Part shown: positions 1 through 8,798 of the stretch, piece by piece
Position numbering within the stretch: the stretch's first letter is position 1
Layout of the letters: each line of letters starts with the position of its first letter
Translations under genes and position numbers: made by a program
The notes under the pieces: model-generated
Database searches by the model: none
The model's input: only the letters and a program-made list of their open reading frames with translations
What the model was told of the DNA's origin: nothing
Assembly (NCBI GenBank): GCA_002479215.1
Contig: DLME01000144.1
Location: forward strand, 1 to 27,097
DNA length: 27,097 nucleotides
From: Syntrophaceae bacterium UBA7544
Lineage (GTDB): Bacteria; Desulfobacterota; Syntrophia; Syntrophales; Smithellaceae
Reading direction: 5' to 3'

Positions 1-183
1 AGCCAGTGTTAAGATAATTACACAGTTTTTTTCTTTGAGCATCCGGTCGTAAATATCGGCAGCTGTCGCTAAATCACGAGCGGAAAAAGACATCTTTTTC
101 ATGGCTTTGATAATAGCCACTGCGTTGATGGACTTAATGTCGATATGTTCCACTTTCTGACTTAATAGATCATTCTTCTTCAT
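1..183 (-). CDS. Deoxyhypusine-synthase-like protein, N-terminal part (runs off the left edge)
   Basis: The minus strand is open from an ATG at 183 to the window edge (61 codons). It reads MKKNDLLSQKVEHIDIK and later AADIYDRMLKEKNC and VIILTLA, which I recognise as the N-terminus of the deoxyhypusine synthase family. In eukaryotes and archaea this NAD-dependent enzyme moves the aminobutyl group of spermidine to a lysine of eIF5A. Bacterial members have no eIF5A substrate and some act in polyamine synthesis (homospermidine-type reactions). A purine-rich AGGGAG ribosome site lies just upstream of the ATG. The gene is divergent from xseA. The active-site part is outside the window, so the reaction cannot be judged. 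Confidence 0.75.
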   Translation of the reverse strand, partial: MKKNDLLSQKVEHIDIKSINAVAIIKAMKKMSFSARDLATAADIYDRMLKEKNCVIILTLA

Positions 184-428
184 TAAATAATTACTCCCTA
201 AAATATTCCATACAGAACTTATTAAAACATGGGCGGGTAAAAGTCAATCTATAGTAGTTAATCTGTATATTACAATTCCCTGTAGCATGTTCATCTGTTT
301 ACATCCGCAAGGTACTTCAGACCCTTTGCGTGGCACTAATTCCTGCATATTTATTTGATTTCGGGAGCTTAAATTCAATCTTGTTTTACCCTTCGATATC
401 TGGTAGTCCACAACGCGGGATTATACTG

Positions 429-1766
429 ATGAAAGAAATAATCACAGTTTCACAACTAAATGATAATATTAAATTCCTTTTGGAGGAAACATTCGGCTTT
501 GTTTGGGTGGAAGGAGAGGTGTCCAACTTGCGCCGACCACAATCCGGACATATTTATTTTACGCTGAAGGATGAAAAGAGTCAAATCCGGGCGGTGTATT
601 TCCGTCAATTCGGGCGGTTCAAAAAAGGTATTGGTTTTGAATTGGAAGAAGGCTTAAGAGTGTTGTGCCGCGCTAGGTTGAGTGTTTATCAGCCGCGCGG
701 CGAATATCAACTTATCGTAGAATCTATGGAGCCGAGGGGCATAGGTGCCCTGCAAAAATTATTTGAGCAACTCAAATCCAAGCTTGCGGCGGAAGGGCTA
801 TTCGATGAGCAATATAAAAAGAGCATCCCTGTTTTACCCAAAAAAATCGGGATAATTACCTCTCCCACCGGCGCCGTGATTAAAGATATTCTAAATATCG
901 CTAAAAGGCGTTTCCCTTCTGTCAATATATTAATCGCGCCGGTGAGGGTGCAAGGTGTTGAAGCAGCAGCCGAAATAATTCAGGCTCTGCGCAATTTCCA
1001 CGCTTACGGTGATGTTGATGTGATCATTATTGCCCGCGGAGGCGGTTCCTTGGAGGATATGGCGCCCTTTAATGATGAGGCTTTGGCCCGTGAAATTTTC
1101 CGTTCATTGATTCCCATAGTGTCGGCAGTAGGTCATGAAACGGATTTTACTATTTGCGATTTCGTGGCGGACCTGCGCGCACCCACGCCCTCTGCAGCGG
1201 CAGAACTTGTTTTACCGGAACGACTTGAATTATTGACAAGGCTTAATAACCTTAAGCAGAGGCTGTTTGCCGGCTATTGCCGTTATCCGGCAGACAAGCG
1301 AAATCAGCTTGCCAGATTACAAGAAAGATTCAAAGATCCGCGCCGCCTTTTAATCGATTTGCAGATTCATTTGGATGAATTGAAGGAGCGGCTTAGAGTG
1401 ACTTTTCATCATGAAAAACAAGGTCTATATAATAATCTCCGGCAAATGGAATTGCGTCTTTCTCATCAAAGTCCGACAAGACAAATCGAAGAAAAAAAGA
1501 TGTTATTAAAAAATATTCAAAAAGATATATATGGTCATTTTTTCAACCGCTTAACGGCGCTTAAAGAGAACCTTTGGAAAAACTCGGCTGTTCTGGAATC
1601 TTTAAGCCCTTTAAGAGTTTTGCAGCGGGGTTACAGTATTACGCGCAGCCTGGCGAGCGGATTGATTGTCCGGCAGGCAGATGCCCTAAGTATAGGGGAG
1701 AATGTTAATATACAATTGGCAAGAGGTAATGTCCACGCTAGAGTACAGAAAATATCTGGGGAGTAA
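429..1766 (+). CDS. xseA: Exodeoxyribonuclease VII large subunit
   Basis: Large subunit of exonuclease VII, which degrades single-stranded DNA to oligonucleotides in the cytoplasm together with XseB. The protein is 445 residues from the ATG at 429, the usual family length. An upstream in-frame ATG at 330 would add 33 residues unlike the family, so it is rejected. The N-terminal OB-fold (about residues 1-110) starts ITVSQLNDNIKFLLEE and contains WVEGEVSNLRRPQSGHIYF. The catalytic domain has ARGGGSLEDMAPFNDE and VGHETDFTICDFVADLRAPT, both hallmarks. The C-terminal half is helical and coiled-coil-like and ends with the conserved LQRGYSI segment. It is followed within 4 bp by xseB, giving a coupled operon. 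Confidence 0.96.
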   Translation: MKEIITVSQLNDNIKFLLEETFGFVWVEGEVSNLRRPQSGHIYFTLKDEKSQIRAVYFRQFGRFKKGIGFELEEGLRVLCRARLSVYQPRGEYQLIVESMEPRGIGALQKLFEQLKSKLAAEGLFDEQYKKSIPVLPKKIGIITSPTGAVIKDILNIAKRRFPSVNILIAPVRVQGVEAAAEIIQALRNFHAYGDVDVIIIARGGGSLEDMAPFNDEALAREIFRSLIPIVSAVGHETDFTICDFVADLRAPTPSAAAELVLPERLELLTRLNNLKQRLFAGYCRYPADKRNQLARLQERFKDPRRLLIDLQIHLDELKERLRVTFHHEKQGLYNNLRQMELRLSHQSPTRQIEEKKMLLKNIQKDIYGHFFNRLTALKENLWKNSAVLESLSPLRVLQRGYSITRSLASGLIVRQADALSIGENVNIQLARGNVHARVQKISGE

Positions 1767-1770
1767 TGGT

Positions 1771-2001
1771 ATGGCAAAAGAGAAATTTGAAGATGCTTTG
1801 GAGAAGCTCGAAGATATAGTAAAAAGAATGGAAGCTGGTGGAATACCGCTGGATGAAGCTATGAGGTCTTTTGAAGAAGGGATAAAACTTATTCGTTTTT
1901 GTTCTGCCAAACTCGAAGAAATAGAAAGGCGTGTGGAAATGCTTTTGGGAAAAGAAGATTCCCTGCAGTTAAAACGTTTTCAGGAAGAAGACAGTGATTG
2001 A
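1771..2001 (+). CDS. xseB: Exodeoxyribonuclease VII small subunit
   Basis: Small subunit of exonuclease VII, 76 residues, normal for the family. The sequence reads FEDALEKLEDIVKRMEAGG followed by LDEAMRSFEEGIKL, the standard XseB two-helix signature that packs on XseA. The chosen ATG at 1771 has GGGGAG (about 1758-1763) as ribosome site. An upstream ATG at 1702 inside xseA would give an unrelated N-terminal extension. The start lies 4 bp past the xseA stop and the end overlaps the ispA start by 8 bp, so the three genes are almost certainly cotranscribed and translationally coupled. Confidence 0.95.
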   Translation: MAKEKFEDALEKLEDIVKRMEAGGIPLDEAMRSFEEGIKLIRFCSAKLEEIERRVEMLLGKEDSLQLKRFQEEDSD

Positions 2002-2899
2002 AGAAGATAATATATTCCTAGAAGCCTATTTGCAAGATAGGAGAAACATCGTGGAAGAAGCTCTGCAACGCTATCTCGCGCCGAGAGATGATATTCCAGC
2101 CCAGATATATAAAGCTGTGCGCTATAGTGTTTTTGCCGGAGGAAAGAGGCTTAGGCCGGTTCTTTGCTTGGCCGCGGTGGAAGCAGTCGGCGGCAATTTG
2201 GCGCCCGCTATGCCGATTGCCTGCGCTTTGGAACTCATTCATACCTATTCCCTTATTCATGATGATTTGCCGGCAATGGATAACGATGATTTCCGGCGCG
2301 GCAAGCTGACCAATCACAAAGTTTTTGGAGAAGCTATCGCGATTTTAGCAGGAGATGCTCTTCTCACTGAGGCGTTTGCTCTTTTGTCACGTGCAGAAAA
2401 AGTGCGGCTGCCTGCCGAAAGACGTCTGGCCGTAATTCAGGAAATTGCCCGGGCGGCAGGGATTTCCGGTATGGTCGGCGGTCAAACTCTTGATGTGTTG
2501 TCAGAAAAATCCATGTCCACTGAAGACATTCTTTATGAGATTCACCGGCGTAAGACCGGATCATTGATTGTCGCCGCAGTAAAGTCCGGTGCTATCATTT
2601 CCAATGCCCGAAAAGATAAAATTCAAGCGTTATCCCAATATGGAATAAATGTAGGATTAGCTTTTCAGATAGCGGATGACATTTTGAATGTGGAAGGAGA
2701 TCGTGAGTTGATGGGTAAAGAAACAGGCAGCGACGCAGTCCATGGCAAACTTACCTATCCGTCTTTGATGGGTGTAGGTGCTGCCAAAGAAAAATTAACT
2801 AAATGTGTAGATACCGCGATGGAGAGCCTCTCTAATTTCGACGAACGGGCACGGCCTCTGCGTATCATTGCACTCTATATAAAAGAAAGAAAATCATAA
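1994..2899 (+). CDS. ispA: Polyprenyl (farnesyl/geranyl) diphosphate synthase
   Basis: Trans-isoprenyl diphosphate synthase that condenses DMAPP or GPP with IPP, most likely a short-chain farnesyl or geranylgeranyl enzyme (301 residues). The first aspartate-rich motif is DDLPAMD, beginning at residue 90, followed by RRGKLTNH. The second is FQIADDILNVEGD at about residues 225-236; its third canonical Asp is Asn here. GGKRLRP near residue 50 binds IPP. The start is a GTG at 1994 inside the end of xseB (8-bp overlap), with AGGAAG about 8 bases upstream. The position directly before dxs and two genes before ispH groups precursor supply and chain elongation in one operon. Exact product length cannot be read from sequence. 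Confidence 0.92.
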   Translation: MIEEDNIFLEAYLQDRRNIVEEALQRYLAPRDDIPAQIYKAVRYSVFAGGKRLRPVLCLAAVEAVGGNLAPAMPIACALELIHTYSLIHDDLPAMDNDDFRRGKLTNHKVFGEAIAILAGDALLTEAFALLSRAEKVRLPAERRLAVIQEIARAAGISGMVGGQTLDVLSEKSMSTEDILYEIHRRKTGSLIVAAVKSGAIISNARKDKIQALSQYGINVGLAFQIADDILNVEGDRELMGKETGSDAVHGKLTYPSLMGVGAAKEKLTKCVDTAMESLSNFDERARPLRIIALYIKERKS

Positions 2900-2928
2900 G
2901 CTAATTTAGCATTAGAAAGGCGTTAATT

Positions 2929-4845
2929 TTGGTAAAGCAACAGGAAAGAGTGAATTACAGTATTTTAGAAAAGGTGAAATTTCCTGAGGACATCCGCAAA
3001 CTCAACATAGCTGAACTAAATACTTTGGCCCAGGAAATTAGAGGTTTGATTATTAATACGGTTGCGTCTTCGGGTGGTCATTTGGCTTCATCTTTAGGCA
3101 CGGTGGAATTAACTTTGGCTCTCCATTTCGTTTTTAGTACACCGCAGGACAAGGTTATCTGGGATGTCGGTCATCAGTCTTATGCGCATAAAATTATCAC
3201 CGGACGCAAAGACAAATTCGCCACTTTGCGTAAAAAGGACGGCATAAGTGGATTTCCCAGAAGAGAAGAGAGTATCTATGATGTCTTTAATGTTGGACAT
3301 AGCGGGACTTCTATTTCCGCTGCCGCCGGATTTGCCCAAGCCCAGTGTTTGAAGGGTGATCGCGATAAAATAATTGCTGTTATTGGCGATGGTTCCATGA
3401 CCACAGGAATGGCTTTTGAAGCTTTGAATTGGACCGGCGATTGTAAAAAAGACATTATTATCGTTCTCAATGACAATGAAATGTCCATTTCTCCCAACGT
3501 CGGCGCTCTATCTTCTTATTTGAACCGTGTGATGACCGGTCATACTGTAACTAGGCTAAAAACGGATATTAAAAGCTTCCTTAAAAGCATTCCCGGCATC
3601 GGCGATCAGATGGTCAAATTGTCTCAGCAAATAGAAGAATCATTAAAAACATTTGTAGTTCCCGGGGCGTTCTTTGAGGAACTGGGCTTTACATATGTCG
3701 GGCCGCTGGAAGGTCACCGGTTAGATTACCTGATTAGAAATTTTGAAAATATAAAGGAGTTAAAAGGTCCTGTGCTTGTTCATGTCATCACAAAAAAAGG
3801 CAAAGGTTATAAATTTGCCGAAGAAAAACCGCTTAATTATCATGGTATATCACCTTTTAACGTTGAGACGGGGCAAAAGCTTGCCTCATCGTCCGGCATT
3901 CCTACTTACACAGAAATATTCGGGAAAACCTTGGTAGAACTTGCGCGAAATGATTCGCGCATTGTTGCCATTACCGCGGCAATGTGCGAGGGTACAGGGT
4001 TGGATCAGTTCCGTCAGGAATTGCCCGACCGGTTATATGATGTGGGTATTGCGGAACAGCATGGAGTGACCTTTGCTGCCGGTTTGGCAATCGAAGGTTT
4101 CATTCCGGTAGTTGCCATCTATTCGACTTTTCTTCAGCGAGCTTACGATCAAATTCTCCACGACGTTTGTCTGCAAAAGCTGCCCGTTGTTTTTGCCATA
4201 GACCGTGCCGGCTTGGTCGGTGAAGATGGCGCGACCCATCAAGGGCTTTTTGATTATTCCTATCTGCGTTCCATTCCCAATATAATTGTAATGGCGCCTA
4301 AAGATGAAAACGAACTACAGCATATGCTCAAGACAGCCGTTAGCTGCGGTTGCCCGGTTTCGCTGCGTTATCCGCGAGGTAAAGGAACAGGCGCAAGGTT
4401 GGACAGTGAACTGAAAGCTTTGGAAATAGGCAAGGGCGAAGTGCTTCGGGAAGGTTCGGATTTGGCTGTTGTCGCTATTGGCTCGACGGTATATCCGGCC
4501 CTCGCTGCAGCAGAGAAACTCTGCGCAGAAGGACTAAATGTTAAAGTCATCAATGCCCGTTTCATTAAACCCATCGACCGAGACCTTTTGTTGAATGTGA
4601 CGGCAACTATTAAAAAAATAATCACGGTCGAAGAAAACGTGCTCCAAGGTGGTTTTGGCAGTGCCGTTTTGGAATTGCTTGCTGAGAAAGGTATAAGCGG
4701 CGTTCAGGTAAAAAGACTGGGCATTCCCGACGAATTTGTTGACCATGCCACGCAGAAACAGTTACGCCATATATACGGCATTGATGAAGAAGGCATTATC
4801 CGGGCGATAAAACAAATGCTGGTTAAAGGTTCCGGTATCCAATAA
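2929..4845 (+). CDS. dxs: 1-deoxy-D-xylulose-5-phosphate synthase
   Basis: First enzyme of the MEP isoprenoid pathway. It condenses pyruvate and glyceraldehyde 3-phosphate using thiamine diphosphate and Mg2+. The 638-residue length is typical. The N-terminal part has SSGGHLASSLGTVELT and the TPP/Mg motif GDGSMTTGMAFEALN from about residue 152. The central pyrimidine-binding domain has VGIAEQHGVTFAAGLA and DRAGLVGEDGATHQG. The C-terminal transketolase domain contains VEENVLQGGFGSAVLE. The start is a TTG at 2929 with AGAAAGG (2914-2920) 8 bases upstream; no ATG occurs near the expected N-terminus. It sits 29 bp after ispA in the same operon. Confidence 0.96.
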   Translation: MVKQQERVNYSILEKVKFPEDIRKLNIAELNTLAQEIRGLIINTVASSGGHLASSLGTVELTLALHFVFSTPQDKVIWDVGHQSYAHKIITGRKDKFATLRKKDGISGFPRREESIYDVFNVGHSGTSISAAAGFAQAQCLKGDRDKIIAVIGDGSMTTGMAFEALNWTGDCKKDIIIVLNDNEMSISPNVGALSSYLNRVMTGHTVTRLKTDIKSFLKSIPGIGDQMVKLSQQIEESLKTFVVPGAFFEELGFTYVGPLEGHRLDYLIRNFENIKELKGPVLVHVITKKGKGYKFAEEKPLNYHGISPFNVETGQKLASSSGIPTYTEIFGKTLVELARNDSRIVAITAAMCEGTGLDQFRQELPDRLYDVGIAEQHGVTFAAGLAIEGFIPVVAIYSTFLQRAYDQILHDVCLQKLPVVFAIDRAGLVGEDGATHQGLFDYSYLRSIPNIIVMAPKDENELQHMLKTAVSCGCPVSLRYPRGKGTGARLDSELKALEIGKGEVLREGSDLAVVAIGSTVYPALAAAEKLCAEGLNVKVINARFIKPIDRDLLLNVTATIKKIITVEENVLQGGFGSAVLELLAEKGISGVQVKRLGIPDEFVDHATQKQLRHIYGIDEEGIIRAIKQMLVKGSGIQ

Positions 4846-4863
4846 TTGGTGAATTAAATTAAT

Positions 4864-5607
4864 ATGGCTTCTGAAAAAATTCGTTTGGATAAGTTGCTGG
4901 TCGAACGCGGAATTGCTATGACGCGGGAAAAAGCCCGCGCTTTGATTTTAGCCAAAGCTGTAAAAATTAATGAAATCCATGTGGATAAAGCCGACACACT
5001 TGTCCCTAGTGATGCGCAAGTTCATGTAAAGGGAGAGGATAATCCTTATGTCAGCCGTGGTGGCCTCAAGTTAAAAGGTGCTCTGGAATTATTTGGATTG
5101 GACGTTGAGGGTTTGGTTGCTTTTGATGTGGGGGCTTCTACCGGTGGTTTTACCGATTGTCTCTTACAGGCAGGCGCTGCCAAAGTTTACGCTCTGGATG
5201 TCAACTACGGCCAACTGGCCTGGAAGCTTCGTCAGGATAAACGTGTGGTTGTTATCGAGCGAACAAATATCCGCCACTACGATGGCGCAGATATTGAGGA
5301 GAGGCCGGACTTGGCCACAGTTGATGTCTCCTTTATTTCGCTCAAAGTTGTCCTTCCCGCAATTTTGCGCTTACTCAAAGATGATGCGCGAATACTGGCG
5401 CTAATCAAACCTCAATTTGAAGCAGAAAGAGAGGAAATAGGCAAAAAAGGTTTGGTAAAAAATTCCGCAGTTCAGGAACGTGTAGTCCTGGAAATAACTG
5501 ATTTTTGCCAAAAATTGAATCTGCAAGTCGAGGGGACTTGTTCTTCACCTCTATTGGGTCCGGTGGGCAATAAGGAATTCTTTATTCTGGCGAGGAAAAA
5601 TAATTAA
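4864..5607 (+). CDS. tlyA: TlyA family rRNA 2'-O-methyltransferase (hemolysin-like)
   Basis: S-adenosylmethionine-dependent methyltransferase of the TlyA family, which 2'-O-methylates cytidines of 16S and/or 23S rRNA. It has 247 residues. The N-terminal S4 RNA-binding domain (about 1-60) reads RLDKLLVERG and later NPYVSRGGLKLKGALE. The FtsJ/RrmJ-type Rossmann domain has the SAM motif FDVGASTGGFTDCLLQAGA (about 90-108), then VYALDVNYGQL and the catalytic-region DVSFISLK. The old name hemolysin reflects history and is not shown function. It begins 18 bp after dxs and its stop directly abuts the ispH ATG, so it belongs to this operon. In many deltaproteobacteria tlyA neighbours dxs. Confidence 0.93.
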   Translation: MASEKIRLDKLLVERGIAMTREKARALILAKAVKINEIHVDKADTLVPSDAQVHVKGEDNPYVSRGGLKLKGALELFGLDVEGLVAFDVGASTGGFTDCLLQAGAAKVYALDVNYGQLAWKLRQDKRVVVIERTNIRHYDGADIEERPDLATVDVSFISLKVVLPAILRLLKDDARILALIKPQFEAEREEIGKKGLVKNSAVQERVVLEITDFCQKLNLQVEGTCSSPLLGPVGNKEFFILARKNN

Positions 5608-7335
5608 ATGGAAATTAAACTTGCCAAGACGGCTGGTTTTTGCATGGGCGTACGAAGGGCAGTAGATATTGTGCTGGAGATCGCGCAACATGAAACCGGA
5701 CGCAGTATTTATACTTACGGCCCGTTAATCCATAATCCGCAAACTATTGAGTTGCTCAAGACCCGCGGAGTTAACCCGGTAGAAAATATTGAAGAGGTTA
5801 GAGACAGGCAAAACGCAGTTCTTATTATTAGGGCACATGGCATAGCTCCCGTTGAAAGGAAAAAAATTAAAGAAAGCGGCATAAGAATAATTGATGCCAC
5901 CTGTCCTAAAGTCGGTTATGTACAGGCTATTATCAAAAAACATACGGCGCTTGATTATACAGTAGTAATTGTTGGTGATAAAGAACATCCTGAAGTTAAC
6001 GCTCTTTTAGGTTATACCGGCGGACGAGGCATCACTGTAATTACGACCGAAGATGTAGATAAATTGCCCTCTTTAGGGAAAGTTTGTGTTGTTGCTCAAA
6101 CTACACAAACTTCAGATAATTACGAAAAGATAATCAATAAAATAAAAAAGATTTATCCCCAAGCTATTGTATTTAATACAATTTGCTCTTCAACGCAGCA
6201 AAGACAAGCTGAAATTATATCCCTGGCGGGAGAAATGGACGCCATATTTATTGTCGGCGGAAAAAATAGCGCCAATACCAGAAGACTGGCCGATCTTGCT
6301 CGAAAGCAGCAAACGCCTACCTTCCATATTGAGACTGCCACGGAAATGGAAAATGTAAATTTTGCTCTTTACGATCGCATTGGGGTTTCAGCAGGAGCTT
6401 CCACCCCCAATTGGATTATCGACCGTGTGATGGATAAAATTGCGGACGGACAAAGCCGTAAATTGAAAACTGTAGGATTTCTATTAAATCTTTGGCTATT
6501 GGCGATTAGAACCGATGTGTATTCCGCTATTGGTGCCGGATGTCTTTGTGTGGCGTGCATGTTATTGCAGGAAATAAACGTAAACATATCGTATGTTGCC
6601 ATAGCCTCTTTTTTTGTATACGGTATGCATGTGTTAAATCGCTTGATTAGCCGCAAGCCCGCTGGTTTCATTGGTTCATTTCGGGAAGAGACTTACCGTA
6701 AACACGGAAAATTCTATCTTTACGCCGCCGTATTTTCTATTGTGATTGCTCTTGTGTTGGCGTTTATTAATGGTGCTCTTCCCTTTACGTTTTTGTTTTT
6801 TATTTCTCTTGCCGGTTTACTTTACAACATGAAAATTATGCCAAAAGGATGGCGTTTCCAAAGGTTAAAAGATTTGCCCGGCTCGAAAAATATATTTATG
6901 GCTACAGCATGGGGAACGGTAACGGCGATTTTACCGGCATTAAACATAAATAATTTTTTAAATGCACAAATGATCGTTGCCTTTGGCTTTGCCTTTGGAA
7001 TTGTTTTTATTCGTTCGGCGATGTCGGACATTTTGGAATTTCAAAGTGATAAATTAATCGGACGGGAAACGATTCCTGTGCTGTTTGGTAAAGCTAACAC
7101 AAAAAATGTCCTCAAAATTATCTCCTTGATTTTATTCGCTATTCTTCTTTTTTCTTATGCAGCAGGATGGACTTCTTCTTTAAGTTTTTTCCTGCTTGCC
7201 TGCTTATTATATATATGGATTTGTTTCCATCTTTGTGATAGAACGTCCGGGCTTTCCGGGGCGGTTATGGAAGGTATACTGGAAACAATCTATATTATTG
7301 CGGGTTTAAGTGTTTTCCTTTGGTCTTTTCTCTGA
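5608..7335 (+). CDS. ispH: IspH (HMBPP reductase) fused to a UbiA-like membrane prenyltransferase domain
   Basis: A 575-residue fusion. Residues 1 to about 280 are a complete 4-hydroxy-3-methylbut-2-enyl diphosphate reductase, the last MEP step, making IPP and DMAPP. The three Fe-S cysteines are C12 (GFCMGVRRAV), C99 (DATCPKVGYVQ) and C193 (NTICSSTQQRQ). Substrate-binding segments GPLIHNPQ, KEHPEVNALLG and NSANTRRLA are present. From about residue 290 the protein is strongly hydrophobic with seven or eight likely membrane helices. It ends with the UbiA-type second motif DILEFQSDKLIGRETIPVLFGK (split here as D474, E477, D481), but the first motif around N344 (VLNRLISRK) lacks the usual aspartates. 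The stop is at 7335 and the ATG abuts the tlyA stop. Confidence 0.93.
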   Translation: MEIKLAKTAGFCMGVRRAVDIVLEIAQHETGRSIYTYGPLIHNPQTIELLKTRGVNPVENIEEVRDRQNAVLIIRAHGIAPVERKKIKESGIRIIDATCPKVGYVQAIIKKHTALDYTVVIVGDKEHPEVNALLGYTGGRGITVITTEDVDKLPSLGKVCVVAQTTQTSDNYEKIINKIKKIYPQAIVFNTICSSTQQRQAEIISLAGEMDAIFIVGGKNSANTRRLADLARKQQTPTFHIETATEMENVNFALYDRIGVSAGASTPNWIIDRVMDKIADGQSRKLKTVGFLLNLWLLAIRTDVYSAIGAGCLCVACMLLQEINVNISYVAIASFFVYGMHVLNRLISRKPAGFIGSFREETYRKHGKFYLYAAVFSIVIALVLAFINGALPFTFLFFISLAGLLYNMKIMPKGWRFQRLKDLPGSKNIFMATAWGTVTAILPALNINNFLNAQMIVAFGFAFGIVFIRSAMSDILEFQSDKLIGRETIPVLFGKANTKNVLKIISLILFAILLFSYAAGWTSSLSFFLLACLLYIWICFHLCDRTSGLSGAVMEGILETIYIIAGLSVFLWSFL

Positions 7336-7373
7336 AAGAAAGGTTCTTAAGGAAACCAGGAGGTTTTTGTATC

Positions 7374-7964
7374 ATGATAAGAAAATTATTCGTGATATGT
7401 GGTTTAGTTATTTGCATTTTATCAGCTATTGGCTGTGGAAGCTTACGCTTTTCTCAATTAGCACCGGAGGCAAAAGATTTTCATCCGCAAAAAGTGGCTG
7501 TATTCCCGGTAGATGTTGGCAATTATGAGGAAGCTAGGGGAGTTGTTGAAAAAATTGTTGCTGGTGTTCTTATAGAAAAGAAGTGGTTTGCCGATGTAAC
7601 CGATACCGAGAATCTCAATCGCCAGATTACGGCTAATGAAGAATTGCGCAAAACAATCAGGGAATATCTTGCCAAATTGAATACACTTGATTTTTCTGAT
7701 CCCGACTTGAGTAGGAAAATTGGCGAGTTAGCCAAAATTGACGCGTTCTTGCTAGTGTCCGTTGATGAATGGAATTATGCCGTCGAAAAGGATAAAAGAG
7801 TGGCCAAGGTTAGTTTGACTATGAAATTCTATGAAGCTTCCACCGGCAAAAGGATGTGGAAAGCCGGCCACAATATAACGGAAAGTTATATGCTGAGTAA
7901 GCCGGATTTGTCTAAAGTTGCCCGAGATGTAGCGCATGATATGGTTAAAGAGATGCCGCATTAA
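7374..7964 (+). CDS. Putative outer-membrane or periplasmic lipoprotein (GNA1162/DUF799-like)
   Basis: A 196-residue protein with a lipoprotein signal: MIRKLFVICGLVICILSAIGC, with the lipobox LSAIGC placing the lipidated cysteine at about residue 21. The ATG at 7374 has a strong AGGAGG (7358-7363) ribosome site; a further upstream in-frame start at 7320 would overlap ispH and bury the signal peptide, so it is rejected. The mature part begins with KVAVFPVDVGNYEEARG and contains LAKIDAFLLVSVDEWNY and SLTMKFYEASTGKRMWK. This pattern resembles GNA1162/DUF799-type or CsgG/LpoB-like lipoproteins that have an ABC-like nucleoside-binding fold. I infer the family from pattern only. It may be the last gene of the xse-ispH operon, 38 bp downstream. 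Confidence 0.7.
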   Translation: MIRKLFVICGLVICILSAIGCGSLRFSQLAPEAKDFHPQKVAVFPVDVGNYEEARGVVEKIVAGVLIEKKWFADVTDTENLNRQITANEELRKTIREYLAKLNTLDFSDPDLSRKIGELAKIDAFLLVSVDEWNYAVEKDKRVAKVSLTMKFYEASTGKRMWKAGHNITESYMLSKPDLSKVARDVAHDMVKEMPH

Positions 7965-8015
7965 ATTATAAGCGGGCGAAAAAGATAAATCTTAACCTAA
8001 TTAGGGAGAAATTAG

Positions 8016-8237
8016 ATGAAAGAAAAGGTACAAAAAGCTATTGATCTTATCAGGCCCGGGCTGCAGGCAGATGGCGGAGATGTAGAACTTATAGATGTTA
8101 GCGCCGATGGTATAGTAAAAGTGAAACTGACCGGCGCTTGCCAGGGTTGTCCCATGTCCCAAATGACTTTAAAGATGGGGATAGAAAAAATTATCAAAAA
8201 TCAACTTCCGGATATTAAAGAAGTTATTGCCGTTTAA
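8016..8237 (+). CDS. NifU C-terminal-domain (Nfu-type) Fe-S scaffold protein
   Basis: A stand-alone Nfu domain of 73 residues. It reads IRPGLQADGGDVELIDV and GACQGCPMSQMTLKMGIE. The CxxC in GACQGC is the pair that binds a [4Fe-4S] cluster between two subunits and passes it to target proteins. Small Nfu proteins of this size are common in anaerobes. AGGGAG lies about 9 bases before the ATG. It is followed 183 bp later by a 2[4Fe-4S] ferredoxin, a plausible client, although the gap makes a shared transcript uncertain. Confidence 0.93.
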   Translation: MKEKVQKAIDLIRPGLQADGGDVELIDVSADGIVKVKLTGACQGCPMSQMTLKMGIEKIIKNQLPDIKEVIAV

Positions 8238-8380
8238 CAGTTTTTTGCATCGCGAAGGCAGACTGCGAATCTACTGTAATTTAAACGGCATTATTACATT
8301 GATTGCCGAACATAATGGGTGTTAATTAGCAATTATTTCCGGCGATTAACCTGCCGGCCGGATTTAAATTTGATGGAGAT

Positions 8381-8402
8381 AACTATTAATAAACTATTAA
8401 TA
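8381..8402 (+). repeat. 11-bp perfect tandem repeat upstream of the ferredoxin gene
   Basis: AACTATTAATA occurs twice head to tail (8381-8391 and 8392-8402), ending just before the AAAAGGAG ribosome site of the ferredoxin. The period is about one helical turn. It may be a binding site for a regulator or an AT-rich promoter element, or simply a slippage duplication. The rest of the 8238-8420 gap shows no other strong signal apart from a GC-rich palindrome (CCGGCCGG) near 8354-8361. Confidence 0.6.
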
Positions 8403-8420
8403 AAAGGAGAATAAATAATC

Positions 8421-8600
8421 ATGGCGTATGTAATTACTGATGAATGCATCGCTTGCGGCTCTTGTGAAGGCGAATGCCCTGTGGAAGCAATTTCCGAAGG
8501 CGAAGACAAATACGTTATCGATGCTAAGCTTTGTACTGATTGCGGAACTTGTGCGGATCAATGTCCGGTGGAAGCGATTGTACCCGGGGAGGAAAAATAA
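8421..8600 (+). CDS. 2[4Fe-4S] bacterial-type ferredoxin
   Basis: A 59-residue ferredoxin. It begins MAYVITDECIACGSCEGECP, and its second half has the matching motif CTDCGTCADQCPVEAI. Both CxxCxxCxxxCP clusters are complete, so it should hold two [4Fe-4S] clusters and act as a low-potential cytoplasmic electron carrier, as in clostridial-type ferredoxins of anaerobes. The ribosome site AAAAGGAG (8403-8410) is well placed for the ATG at 8421. The remaining 198 bp to tmk contain a modest inverted repeat (AATCTG/CAGATT around 8630-8655) without a T-run, so no clear terminator. Confidence 0.96.
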   Translation: MAYVITDECIACGSCEGECPVEAISEGEDKYVIDAKLCTDCGTCADQCPVEAIVPGEEK

Positions 8601-8798
8601 TTAATTTATGGCAAATTTGCAGCTATGGATTAATCTGTTTGCTTCAGGCAGATTTATTCCCAAGCCTTCTTCTTAATTACAGACTGTTTTTAGCTACCAA
8701 GAAGTATGTATTATTATTTTTAACGTATATCGAGCCGGGTATTGTAGACTATATAAAGTAATTTCCCGTGGCTTTGGTAGGGGAAGGGGGCTCAACCG

